Position numbers and translations under genes: made by a program. A stretch of DNA of 64,000 bases from Chimonanthus salicifolius (taxonomy: Eukaryota; Streptophyta; Magnoliopsida; Laurales; Calycanthaceae): positions 34,380,991 through 34,444,990 of the forward strand of contig CM023535.1 of the NCBI GenBank assembly GCA_013350335.1, written 5' to 3'. Within the stretch, counting starts at the first letter, position 1. Every line of letters starts with the position of its first letter. Below the pieces are notes generated by a model. The model was not told the origin of the DNA, searched no databases, and worked only from the letters and a program-made list of their open reading frames with translations. This document shows, in pieces, positions 49,201 through 60,611 of the stretch.

Positions 49201-50016
49201 ATAGCCTAATAGGCTATAACCGGAGTCCATGCTCCGTCGGGGCGACCGAGAACAGGCATGGGGACACCTTGACGAGGCCTTGCCGTCAAGGGGGATATTT
49301 TATGATGGGATATATCTTGACGAGGTTTTTCCGTCAAGGGGGATATGACATCATGATGGTGGGGATGATGGGTGGGATTCATAACACAGACACCCATGGC
49401 ATGACATTCACTTTATGGTTTCATTATATGATTGTCTACCAGTTTTCACGATATTATTATCTGTATGCTTGTTATCACTAATCCATGTGCTAGCCCTACT
49501 CAGAGGCCTACTGGACGCGTGGGCTAACGCCCTACTTCTACCCTAGTTAATGACACAGGAGATGGCGCAGCGGAAGGGCGCGATGGAAGCCAAGCTTAGG
49601 AGCTTGGGGAGGCGGACTATTTACTTTATTTAAGTTTATTTTAGGAAATGTATTTAAGTAGCCTAGCTTATTGGAAATGTAATATTTTAGACTTATTGCT
49701 ATGTTTTGGATTTTATTATAGACATATGATGTTATGGCATTTTAGTAATTAAATGATGAAATCTTCCCTGCTATCTAAAAAAAAATTGGTAGGATAGTAT
49801 CTATTATCATTCCGCATTTAATGTATTATTCCTCGAGCTTACTTCTATGGGTGAACCATTCTCCGTGGATTCCGTTCCACGCACCCGTAGGGTTGGCCAG
49901 TTAAGGGCCGGGCTTTAGAAGCTCGGACTTAACTCGCGTCGTGACGTCCGACCCCTTTGTCACTTTAAAAAAAAAAAATAGACTCTGATTTTCGGTGAAA
50001 AGGGGCGGGCGTTACA
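46276..50016 (+). mobile_element. Solo LTR, hairpin-LTR family (copy E5), TSD AACTG
   Basis: Starts TGCAATAGCTCGGAA (compare TGTAATGGCCGGAAA in E4) and ends GGGCGGGCGTTACA, with AACTG at 46271-46275 and 50017-50021; 3741 bp. Landmarks: TATAAAAT at 46941-46948; CT-rich leader at about 47030-47080; donor-like GTAAGT at 47378-47383; two palindromes (47633-47662, 47849-47882); GGTAGGATTCCTACC near 48852; three CCATGC...GCATGG modules at 49094-49262 and two TTGACG stems at 49268-49341; CTAAC, pyrimidine tract and TAG at about 49523-49545; double hairpin 49846-49934. Confidence 0.9.
49846..49934 (+). other. Double-hairpin module, copy E5
   Basis: Hairpin 1: TATGGGTG (49846-49853) with CACCCGTA (49882-49889, one T-G pair), inner CGTGGA with TCCACG. 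Hairpin 2: AGTTAAG (49899-49905) with CTTAACT (49928-49934), inner CCGGGCTT with AAGCTCGG. Confidence 0.75.
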
Positions 50017-50066
50017 AACTGGTCCAATAATTAGGGATAAAAAAAATTATTTTTCATGTCTCAACA

Positions 50067-51742
50067 AATACCCCCAAGCTTAGATTTTGCTAGTCCTTGA
50101 GCAAAACTATCTAAAAACTCAAAAATACTAAACGACATCACTTTCGCTGGTACTCTCGATTGCATTTAGCATATGCAACAAGCCTTTAAACCCCTATCCA
50201 CCACTAGTGGACGAGTTATAGTCTCATGAGGGTTTTCAGTGATGATACCCACATATATCGAATTTTTCAGCAAAAACACAGACAAAAACCCCAACTGTAC
50301 AGGTCCAGGGTATCCCACTCAACCCTCTCAAGGAATCCCACTCATCCTTGAATGCATTAAGTCAAGGCAAACAGAATGCAACATCTTGCAAGAGCTCGAC
50401 CAAACGTACAAGTGTGTGTGTATACATTAACATGCATATTAGCTATCAAATATCCATAAACATGGAAATAATATAAAATCACCATTCACATACCTTTTCT
50501 CCATATGCCCTCTCCATGAGGGTTTAACAAAGGAGTTTCACTTACCATCCACTAGTTTCAATCCAGGTTTAATAACCTAGAATGTTTTCATCTCATTACC
50601 TGCACAAACTTGTTAGCACAGGTATAATCACATGCATGCAAAACTCTATGCATGATCGAACACCGCACCCACCCCATGCACCTATACTGTGGTATGAACC
50701 ACATGCAGACTCTAATATAACACATATCATATGCACTACTGATCCTAGCACGAACGTCATGCATGATCAGAGCCACATATATCACCTATTCACATAACCA
50801 ATACCTAAATCACATGCATAAACTAGTATAAAACATACTACATGCATCAATGACTATAGCATGAACCCTATGCATATTCATCTAACACAATGCACAATCA
50901 ATGGACAGTTCACACTAATGTCATATTAAATCTATTACCCTTTAGACATCCAATGGGTCCCATACTGCATTTTAGACCATTAGGCCTCAACTCCGTGACA
51001 CTTTTTCACGCTTACATTCTTTATAGTGAGAACAAAATTACGTCCCTCACATGTAAGTAGTGTTAGGTCTGGCATTTTGGTCCCATTTGGTCTTTTCCAT
51101 CTTAAAAATATCATGGGTTCAATTTTAAGTCTAGACTCTAACAAGTTTCACAATAACTATTATACGTGTTAAGTTGAGTCTCCTCACCTTGATCGACGAA
51201 GTTACGTGAGTTTCTCGATTTGCTTGAACGAGAGAGAATCGATCCAACTATTTCAATTGGATAATTGACGGAGTTAGACATTATTTATTGACCTAAATTG
51301 ACCCGAGCGACAACTTGATGGGTCCGATTGATAGAACATAATTCCGTCGAGATAGACTTTTGGATCAAAGAAAGAGAAAAGTCATAAAATTCTAATAATT
51401 CTTTTAAAATTTCACTGTCTAAAAATAAGATAGTCAATCTCAATACATAGAATAATTTAAACAATAGATACATTAAAGGCCTAATTTACTAAGTTTAAAA
51501 ATATAATCACTTCAACTAATTATTAAAATCATTTTATTTAATGTACTTAAACCAAATCTTGAAATCCACTTTAAACTAAATCATAGCTTAAAAATGCAAC
51601 ATGAAGGTCTTAGTACATAAAAAATCACTTCTCAAGGTGTTACTTAAAAATTAAAAAGAAAAGGGGCATTTTTCCCTTAATTCTAAAAATCCAAAAATGA
51701 TGCCCAAAATCAACCCATTTCACAAAAAGAACAGTCTGGGAG
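50067..51742 (-). other. Internal or 3' flank of a minus-strand retroelement, no gene seen
   Basis: Begins with a polypurine-like stretch on the minus strand (50080-50067) and then a 'CTTGCTCAAGGAC'-like segment of the sort found upstream of Tat-type 3' LTRs. Beyond about 50450 the sequence is AT-rich with many CATGCA words and no coding signal. Confidence 0.35.
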
Positions 51743-52451
51743 TGTAACGCCCCGCCCTTTTTCACTCGCCGAAAATCAGAGTATATTTTTTTTCATATAT
51801 AAAAGAGTGAGAGAGAGCAGAATGCCATGACGAGAGCTAAGTCCGAGCTTCCAAAGCCCGACCCTTAACTGGCTAACCATACATGTGCGTGGACCAAGTC
51901 CACTAAAACAGTTCACACGTACTCAAGTTAACATGCGGAATAAATCATAGTTACGGAATTACAATAGGATAACAATCCTATTCCATTTTAGATAGCAAGG
52001 ATGTACATCACTTAATCATAATTATCTTAAGTTAACATATCCAAGTTAACATTCAAACCATAGCAAATAATCTAAGTTATTACATTCCCGAATGCTAGCA
52101 ATTCAAGTACATAGTCCATGAATAACTTAAACAAAATGTGACTAAACATCCAAGCTCCTAAGCTTGGCTCCGATCTCGTTCATCGTCTCGTCCATTCCCT
52201 GTGTCACCAACTAGGGTAGAAGTAGGGCGTTAGACAACGCGCCCAGTAGGTATTCCAATTAGGGTCAAACACATGGGTTAGTACCAAAAATCTAGATATA
52301 ATATATCATATCATACTTGTAAAGTATTGTATCCAAAACAGTGTATGATAATAGAGATCCAATCATACAGATAAAAACCAGAAACATTGCATGATAATAG
52401 AGATCATAATCATGCTCATACAATGCCATGCCATGTGTGCCATATGCCATC
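51743..52451 (-). mobile_element. Hairpin-LTR family copy E6, minus orientation, first part
   Basis: Plus-strand TGTAACGCCCCGCCC is the complement of the family 3' end. Going right one meets, in reverse, the CTCTGATTTT stretch, the double hairpin (51835-51920), the CCAAGC/GCTTGG stem, TAG-pyrimidine-CTAAC (about 52210-52235) and CATGCCATG. It breaks off where copy E7 starts and resumes at 60309-60611, where copy E8 cuts it again. Confidence 0.85.
51835..51920 (-). other. Double-hairpin module, copy E6
   Basis: On the minus strand hairpin 1 has ACGTGTG with CACATGT (one G-U pair), inner GTGGAC with GTCCAC. Hairpin 2 has AGTTAAG with CTTAGCT (one U-G pair), inner CGGGCTT with AAGCTCG. Confidence 0.7.
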
Positions 52452-55400
52452 AGTATAAATGTGGATATTATTTATTTTAATGGTGGAAATTGGAAATTTG
52501 ATGGAATAAATGGTGAATGGATCAAAATATGGACAAAGGCCCAAGTATGGCCCAATGGACATGGATTTGGATTTAATTCATTTAAAGGGTCAAGGATGGT
52601 CAAATTGCGCCCAATACCCATTTGGGACCCAATGGGTCAAGATAATGTAAGCTCTAAGGTAAATGGGTAAGGGTGAATTTAATTGGGCCATGGGCCCAAT
52701 GGTGATCCAATAAAAGTAATGGATTTAATTAAATTTAAATCACCTAAGCTGGTGATGAATTGACCAACCATGGGTGGAATAATGGAATTAGGTTAAGTGG
52801 GAATTAATTAACCTAAGGTAATTATCTAATTAATTAAATGATTAAACTATCCAAAAGGTGGTCAAAGGGGTCAAAAGGTAGAAAACCAAATCACCTTATC
52901 CTTAAAGCCAAGAACGTTGGGCTTGGTGGTGGTTTATTCCAACCACCACCATAAAGCATAAAGCATAAACCAAATCACCTTGCTGTCCACCACCGTCCCA
53001 CACCAAGATGAAAGAAGAAGAAAAGCTTGGAAGAAAAAAGAGAAGAAGAGTAGAAAGAAGCCTAGCTTGGTCATCACTCCGAGATCAAGCCATAGTATCT
53101 TCTTCCTCACCATCCTCTCCTCTCCTCTCCCTCTCTCAAACACACCCCATGATGGCCGAACCCAAGCTTGGAGGTTTTTCATCTTGATCAAGCATCTTAG
53201 CCGACCAACAAAGGAGAAGAAGAAGAGAGGAGGCCAAGGAGTCCGAAGGGAGCAAAGAAAGTCGGAGGATCCGACGGATTGTAAGTATTTCTAACACAAG
53301 AGATTGGATTTTTTTAGGGTTTAAGATTGGGGTCCATTTCTTAGATTTAGTGGTGGCCAAAACATTATGGGCCTTGGATCTCAAATCCATCCCATGGAAG
53401 GATGAAAAATGGACAAAACCCTAATGGGTAAATTAGGGTTAAGAAAAATAAATGGATTAAGGACATTATGTAATTAAATTATTTAAGCAATGGATGTATG
53501 GAATTTTTGGAAGGAATCATGGTGAGTAATTAAGTAAATTGGAATGGGGTTTTTAAGGTCAAAACCATGGTAGGTGATTAATTGATTTATTAGGGTTTAT
53601 AAAGAATGGAAGCCATGGAGGATGATTTCGGATATTAAGATTTTAATGATTAAATGTAGGTAATTTTTAAAGGGGTTTTTATGATGAAATTCATGGAAGA
53701 TGTGAATGATTTTTGTGGCCTTAAAAGGCATAAATGAATGATGGACCATGAACTTATGGTGATGGTGTTAGAATTTTAATGGGGTTAGAGAATGGAGGCT
53801 ATGTTAAGTGGTTAATGATTTTTAAAGTTTTAAATGAAAGAATGATAGTAATTTTGAAAGGGGTTTTTAAATGAAGGAATCCGTGGATGAAGGTTAATGT
53901 TTTATGGTCTTAAATGTCACCAATGAATGATGAACCCTATGGTAATGTATTCATAATTTTAATGGATATGTAAATAGGGAAAAATAATGGGGAATGTTGG
54001 TAGTTTTGATGGACTCAAGAAAGTGAGCCTAATGGTAATTAAAGGGGCTGATTTTAAAGATCCTATGGCATGAAGTGGTAAGGCATTAAGAGATCTAAGA
54101 TGTGGATCAAAAATGTGGGAAAAGATCCAAGAGAAATAAGGAAATTAACATCATGGGTTCGGCCATGGTGTATGGCTGAACCCATGACCCATTTTTATGA
54201 GCCACTTAATGGGCTAAGTATGGGGTTATGTATGTGTTTAAATGAATGGAGATTAGGTTAATTAAATGGCTGATTTCTAGTGTTGTTATGTCATGGTTAA
54301 TGAGACATCAATGGACCCATTTTGTGAACCAATAGATAGACTAAGATTAAGGTCTATGAATATGCTTTAATTAATGGGAATTAGGTTAAGATAGTGGCTG
54401 ATTTTTAATGGTTGTATCTCATGATTGGTGAGTCATTAATGGATCCAAGATTATGGATCAATTATGGGCCTAAGAATGGAGAAATGAAATGAGAACCTAA
54501 CCATGGAGGAGTAGTGGCAAAATCGTAAATAATGGCCAAATTCAAGAACTTCATGGGAGATGATCATGGACTTAGGGGCTCTAAGTAACAAACTTATGTA
54601 TGGTTAAATAAAGCCTAGGATGTAACACCCTGGAATTTCAAAGTTATCATTTTATATGAAAATATTCATATTTACGGAATTGCCATTGTGATAAAATTGA
54701 ATTGAATTTAAATGGGTCAATGGCTCAATCAAGACCCAAAGGATGGTAGTTGGTTTACAAAACAAATAAATGGATAAGATGAATTTAAACGGGTCAAGAA
54801 TCATATTTGGGTCAAATTGTGATAAATGGGTCAAAATGGATAGATGGGACCCAATGGGTCGTGAATAGCATGATTAGCCATGGATTGAGTTCAAGCTTAG
54901 TTAATTTAAGTTTATTAATTTCTTGAGTTTGGTTTGAGTTGAAATGAATGATGGGTTTAGTTGAGTTGAATTTATTAGTTAAGTTAAATTAAATGAATGA
55001 GTTAGGTTGGGTGAGTTGAATAAATGAGTTGAATGAATATGTATTTTTAAATGAGTAAGATGTAGAGATAGAAGGATTGTAGGCTGTTTCAAATTCAAAC
55101 ACTAAGAATTATTGGCTGCATGGGAAACTTATATGCATGTAACTCCCACCCAAGTTAAGAATGAAAATGACGTTACATGGAGTTACTTGGGTGAGAGTTG
55201 AGGTTTTCAAATCATTAAGCACGTTGGAGTTGGTATAGGGTTTATGCCATGCTTGGGTCTTCAAAAGACAGCCCATATATGGATTGATGGTTCATGCATG
55301 TAACTCCAAGGTTGGAGAATAAAATAGGTAGCTGATTGGAGGAGTTACACACAATAGATTATGGCATTCCAAATTCAAATTAGATGTTAAACCAATGGGA

Positions 55401-56253
55401 GTTACAAAGTGTGTTCACACTTGGAGGAGGGGAGTTTTATTCCCATGATAGAACTCCCACATGGGACGTTGATGAGGGCCAAATGGGGCTGATTGGAGCT
55501 GCTGTTGGTGGAGTTACACTTGAGAGTAGTGGCTGTTACATAAGCCAAAATTGAGAGGCAGCTAACAAAGGGACGGTGCAGCACATGGGGGTTACATTTC
55601 AAAGTGAAACTCCCATGTGAGAACCTAAGAAAAAGGGGGGTTACACTAGTTCAACCACAAGGGACGTTGGTTGCTTGGGGTGTTTCATTTCATAGATGAA
55701 ACCCCCAAGTAACATAAAGAACCTTGATTGAGGAGAGGGAGTTACACAAGGATTAACCTTGGGCTGTTTTTGGTCAAGCAAAGGATTTTCATTGTTACTC
55801 TCTCTATCTCTCTGTCTCTCTTGGACGTCCTCTATCTGTCTAAACCAAGAGCAGCAGCTGGTTGCTCATTTCAATTAGTTTTGGGTAATCCTTTCATCAA
55901 GACAAAAAATCAGCAAAAGGGTTTTGGCAACAAGGTTAGCAATTTCATTCAAGACCAAAGTTCCCTTTCTCTCTCTCTCTCTCTCTTAAGTCCTTGTCAC
56001 CTGGCTGAATTATCTCAAGGAGCTTGCATCAAGATCAGTCTCAGCCCAAAGAACAGTAAGAGAGAAGGAGAGGTCAAGGAGATAAAGGGTCAAAGAAGGA
56101 GTCAAAAGAACCGAAGGAGACGCGGTATTAGTAAGTGCATTTTGAACCCTTGTTTAATAGATTGGTTAAGAAAATGAGATTTGGCCATTGTATGGCCAGA
56201 TCCATCAATGGTTTAGACCTAGAATTATGATGTTTAAAATAATAAAATATGGA

Positions 56254-57463
56254 CCATAGGGTTCGGCCCCATTGGATGGCCGAACCCCATGGAAAAACTT
56301 GGTGGATTCTATGGTATTTGAAAGTCAAAATCCATATTTTGGAGTGAGGATTTTAAAAGATTTTTATATGGAATTAAGCTTACTGTTTTGGAGTAGATAT
56401 GACATGACTGAACCATATTTATCTTATGTTAATTTGTTGATTAATTTCATAGATAAATATGGGTGGATTTCCATTAAGAGAACCATAGGGTTCGGCCATG
56501 TGTATGGCCGAACCCCATGGACTGTTTTTAGATGATTTTAAGTATGTGTTTTAAAAAGGTTAAAACATAAATAAGGAAGTTTGTTTTGGACAAAAATGAA
56601 TGATTAAGAAGTTCAAAACCAAAGGTCATAGGGTTCGGCCACCATGGAGGGCCGAACCCCATGCAAATAATGATATGGTTTTGATGTATTTGGAACATAT
56701 AAACCATGAAGTATGTGGACTGTTTTGGGTTATTATTTAAGATTCAAATACATGTTTTGGAAAGGGTTAAAAGCATGGATCTGTATGACAAAGGACTGAA
56801 GTTAGCATGGTTTAAAACAGTGGTTCAAAACTGATGAAATGGATCATTTGGATCGGCCATTTTGGATGGCCGAATTTCATGAAATAATATGGTCATTTGG
56901 GACAAGTAGATGAACTGATTTAGATGGTGTTTAAGAGGTATAATGGCAGCAATATTATATTGATTTTGTATGTTTAAATAACACCAAACACATGTTTTAG
57001 AAGACCAAAACATGGACATAGGGTTCGGCCACCTTGGATGGCCGAACCCCATGTAAGTATTTGGTTGTTTGGGTTGGCTTTCAAAAAGATGGAAATCACA
57101 TCAATTATGGATTTAGTATTAAGATGATGGAAAATAAGATTAAAATCTTTAGGGTGAGGCTCGGCCATGTTATGTGGCCGAACCCCACCAATTATCATGT
57201 GATGGACTTTGTTGTCTAAGGAAAAAAAATTAGGCAAAGGATAGTATAATGGCATTATGGTAAATAAGGATGAAAAGATGAAATGATCAAAAGAATGGAC
57301 TTATGAGCCAAAACCTAAGGTGGTAAGATTCGGCCATGTAGTATGGCCGAACCCTACCAAGTGTCATTTGAAAAGTTTGGGATACTTAGATGGTATTAAG
57401 TAAATAAAAGATTTATCAAAGTTTAAATGGGTGAGGTTCGGCCATGGGGTATGGCCGAACCCC
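56254..57463 (+). repeat. Palindrome array in LTR copy E9
   Basis: Full copies lie near 56259, 56487, 56631, 56850, 57018, 57155, 57329 and 57434, spaced about 105-230 bp. A weak copy sits at about 56180. The arms are nearly constant (GGTTCGGCC / GGCCGAACC); loops vary (CCATTGGAT, ATGTGTAT, ACCATGGAG, ATGTTATGT). Confidence 0.88.
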
Positions 57464-58460
57464 ACAAAGTGGATTTTTGGGATTTAAATCAAATTAGAAT
57501 CATATGGTCAAATGATTAACTTGCTGCCATGTATATAGGGTATTCGGATTTCTAGAACGGTGTACAAAGTCGTGATCGAAAGACGGTCCAAAGGAAGGGT
57601 CGAACAAAGTAAAATATTGTAGGTTTCCTACCTTGTTGTAACCACACAACTTATTCGCTGTTTTATGTTTATTATAATAAGTTATTTGAATCAAATGTTA
57701 TATTTACAAATGGCATGTTTGCATAGACATCTCATGCATAGCATGGGATGATGGGGAAGTAACCGGAGGCCACACTCCGTCGGGGCGTCCGAAAGACCAT
57801 TGTGGGGTACCCTGATGATGAGTATCCCATCAGGAGGAATCTGGAGGCCACACTCCGTCGGGGCGTCCGAAAGACCACTGTGGGTTACCTTGATGATGAG
57901 AATTCCGTCTAGTGATGGCTATGTTGAATGGTGATGGGTGGGACTCATTACATGTTCATTTCATACATAGTATATTTTATAGAATTTGTCACACATGTAT
58001 AACTATTATCCTATTTGCATGTTTTTGACTAACCATGTGGTAGCCCTATTCGGAAACACTACTGGGCGCGTTGATCTAACGCCCTATCTATATCTTTAGT
58101 GGATGATGCAGGGAAAGGAAAGAACGTGGTTGGAGAAGAGGACCAAGTACGAAAACTTGGGCGATTTGAATGATTGCAATGGACTATGAATGGATTATTT
58201 ATGGATTTGTTAGTTGATTTATTTGGAACAATGTAATTTGTTAAATTAGATGTTGGCATGTAATAATGTAGTTAATTAGATGCTATGGTTTGTTTTATGT
58301 TGGATGTTTGGATTAAACGATTAGTTAAGATCGGTTAGTGATTTTGGAGAATAAATAAGGTACTTTGCTATCTAAAAATGGAAATTGGATTAATCATAGG
58401 TTCTATTATAACCTCAGTTAGATCTAGACTAAGTTAATTCCGCTAGGTAAATATGTACCA

Positions 58461-58544
58461 TGTGCGGATCAGTTTAATGGACTTAGTTCATACGCACAAG
58501 GGCTTGGCCAGTTAAGGGTCGGATTTAGAGATCCGAACTTAACT
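58461..58544 (+). other. Double-hairpin module, copy E9
   Basis: Hairpin 1: TGTGCG (58461-58466) with CGCACA (58493-58498), inner ATGGAC with GTTCAT (one G-U pair). Hairpin 2: AGTTAAG (58510-58516) with CTTAACT (58538-58544), inner TCGGAT with ATCCGA. Confidence 0.75.
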
Positions 58545-59222
58545 CGCGTCGTGACACTCCGCCCCGATCACATGATTATTAGATTTAAAAAAAAAAATAA
58601 ACTCTGAATATTAGAGTGAAAAGGGCGGGGTGTTACATAGGACGGCTGATTTTTTGACTCATGCGATTAAAATAGTTGATGGACTAAATGGGACCCACAA
58701 AACCTAGATAGTGAGGTTCGGCCATGGGGTATGGCCGGACCCCACTAATGTATAATTTATGGGCTTAGAAATGGTTAAAAACATGGACTGATTATTCATA
58801 TGTATAATAAGGTATAGGAACATCGCAATCGGTGCACGATCGGCGACCGGATTCGTGAACGGAAGCGTAAAGGGACGCTAGTCGGTATTCGGTAGGATTC
58901 CTACCTTTTTGTAAGCCATGGATTATGTGTTATGTATGGGTTTTTCCTTGATTTATTTTGGTAAGCATATGATTGTTTTAAGATGGGTTTTAAGGCTATG
59001 ATGTGTATATTGATGCTTTACTTGATCTATTTTTGATAATCAAATTATATGTTTTATTGATGGGATTTTAAATGCCATGGTTTGTGCTATCATATATAAT
59101 ACATGTCATATGGCATCTACATCTCATGCATGACATGGGAGGAATATGGCATGGGAAGGAAGAAAATAAAGAAACCGGAGTCCATGCTCCGTCGGGGCGA
59201 CCGAGAAGCAAACATGGGAACA

Positions 59223-59640
59223 CTTTGACGAGGCCTTGCCGTTAAGGGGGATAATTTGTGATTGTTTATATCTGGACGAGGTTTTGCCGTCCAGGGGGAT
59301 GATTTTTGATTGTTTATATCTTGACGAGGTTTTGCCGTCAAGGGGGATGATTTGTGATTGTTTATATCTGGACGAGGTTTTGCCGTCCAGGGGGATTGAT
59401 TTGTGATTGTTTATATCTTGACGAGGTTTTGCCGTCAAGGGGGATGATTTGTTGTTGTTTATATCTGAACGATGTTTTGCTGTCCAGGGGGATGATTTGT
59501 GATTGTTTATATTTTGACGAGGTATTGCCGTCAAGGGGGATGATTTGTGATTGTTTATATCTTGACGAGGTTTTGCCTTCAAGGGGGATGATTTGTGATT
59601 ATTTTTATCTTGACGAGGTTTTTCCATCAAGGGGGATATG
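59223..59640 (+). repeat. Tandem stem-loop repeat, about 48-bp unit, eight copies
   Basis: Each unit carries a stem with loop AGGTTTTGC and then GGGGGATGATTTGTGATTGTTTATAT. The stems alternate between CTTGACG/CGTCAAG and CTGGACG/CGTCCAG in successive units, so both arms change together. Later units show decayed arms (near 59467 and 59560). E4 and E5 have one or two such units. Confidence 0.88.
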
Positions 59641-60130
59641 ACAACATGATGGTATGGATGATGGGTGGGACACATGACATAAAACACCCATGGCATGGCA
59701 TTCATTTTATGGTTTTCATTATATTATACCTATGTGCTTGTTATCACTAATCCATGTGTTAGCCCTACTCGGAGTCCAACTGGGCGCGTTGTCTAACGCC
59801 CTACTTCTACCCTAGCTGATGACGCAGGAGATGGCGGAAACGAAGGACGAGACGGGAGCCAAGCTTAGGAGCTTGGGGAAGCGAGCTGTTTAGTTTATTT
59901 AAGTTTTATTTTGGAAATGTAATTTTGAGTAACTTAGCTTGTCGGAATGTAATAACTTAGATTACTTGCTATGTTTTGGATTTTATTTTGGACATTATCA
60001 TTTTGAGATATAATTATGAATTTAGGGGTATTTTAGTAATTTAAGCGCCATACTTTCTTGCTATCTTAAACTGGTAGGATAGTGTTTATTATAATGTTTC
60101 GCATTAAGTTATATTCCGCGAGCTTACGTC

Positions 60131-60218
60131 TACGTGTGAACCGTTCTCGTGGACTTCGTTCCACTCACACGTAGGGTTGGCCAGTTAAGGGCCTGGTTTT
60201 AGAAGCTCGGACTTAACT
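60131..60218 (+). other. Double-hairpin module, copy E7
   Basis: Hairpin 1: TACGTGTG (60131-60138) with CACACGTA (60176-60183 by count of the trailing arm), inner GTGGA with TCCAC. Hairpin 2: AGTTAAG with CTTAACT (60212-60218). Confidence 0.7.
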
Positions 60219-60308
60219 CGCGTCGTGACGTCCGCGCCCTTTGTCACTCTTTATTTCAAAAAAAAAAAAAATAGACTCTGATTTCGGTGAAAAGGGGCGG
60301 GCGTTACA

Positions 60309-60611
60309 CAATCACAAAACATCCTTTTGATGGAAAGCTCCTCATCAAAGTATCCCCACAGTTGTCTTAAGGACGCCCCGACGGAGTGTGGCCGCCGGTT
60401 ACCTCTTGATGGGATAATGCACATCAAGGTACCCCTCACGACTTACGGACGCCCCGACGGAGCGTGGGTTTCCGGTTACCTCTTGATGGAAAATGCACAT
60501 CAAGGTACCCCCATAGTTGCCTTACGGACGCCCCGACAGAGTGTGGTCTCCGGTTACATACCATCTCTCCCATGCCATGCATGAGATGCAAATGCCAACA
60601 TGCTATGAAAT
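60309..60611 (-). mobile_element. Hairpin-LTR family copy E6, second part
   Basis: Shows, in reverse, three CCGGAG/GTCGGGGCGTCC modules and TTGATG/CATCAA stems (60325-60560), then CATGCCATGCATGAGATG, the conserved block before the modules. It is cut at 60611 by E8; the rest lies beyond E8 and the window. Confidence 0.82.

Larger units (their letters stand above)
54621..58637 (+). mobile_element. Solo LTR, hairpin-LTR family (copy E9), TSD TAGGA, nested in E7
   Basis: Starts TGTAACACCCTGGAA and ends GGGGTGTTACA, with TAGGA at 54616-54620 and 58638-58642; 4017 bp, the longest copy here. Landmarks: repeated 'GGAGTTACA' words and short inverted pairs at about 55140-55720; (CT)n near 55968-55986; donor-like GTAAGT at 56131-56136; eight or nine palindromes at 56180-57463; two CCACA...TGTGG modules at 57765-57886; CTAAC to TAG at about 58076-58098; CCAAGT/ACTTGG stem at about 58143-58158; double hairpin 58461-58544. 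It groups with E3 by its start sequence. Confidence 0.92.
52452..60308 (+). mobile_element. Hairpin-LTR family copy E7, 5' end truncated, split by copy E9
   Basis: It matches E4 and E5 from their about 25th base (TATAAATGTGGATATT) and ends GGGCGGGCGTTACA at 60308; E9 occupies 54621-58637. No target duplication was found, and the first bases of E7 plus roughly 50-100 bp of E6 appear deleted at 52452. Landmarks: purine-rich stretch and donor GTAAGT at 53281-53286; two palindromes (54155-54184, 58711-58743); GGTAGGATTCCTACC near 58890; one CCGGAG module (59175-59215); tandem TTGACG stems 59223-59640; CTAAC to TAG about 59793-59815; double hairpin 60131-60218. The 104-codon frame at 52980-53294 is translated leader. 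Confidence 0.85.

Noticed and set aside
55728..56177. 149-codon plus frame in copy E9
   Set aside because: It covers the CT-rich leader, a (CT)n run and the donor-like site of the LTR. Equivalent positions in other copies are not open in the same way.
59124..59705. 193-codon repetitive minus frame (AKPRQDINNHKSSPL units)
   Set aside because: It is the 48-bp stem-loop tandem read backwards. 48 is a multiple of three, so a frame stays open by chance, and it does not extend into other LTR copies.
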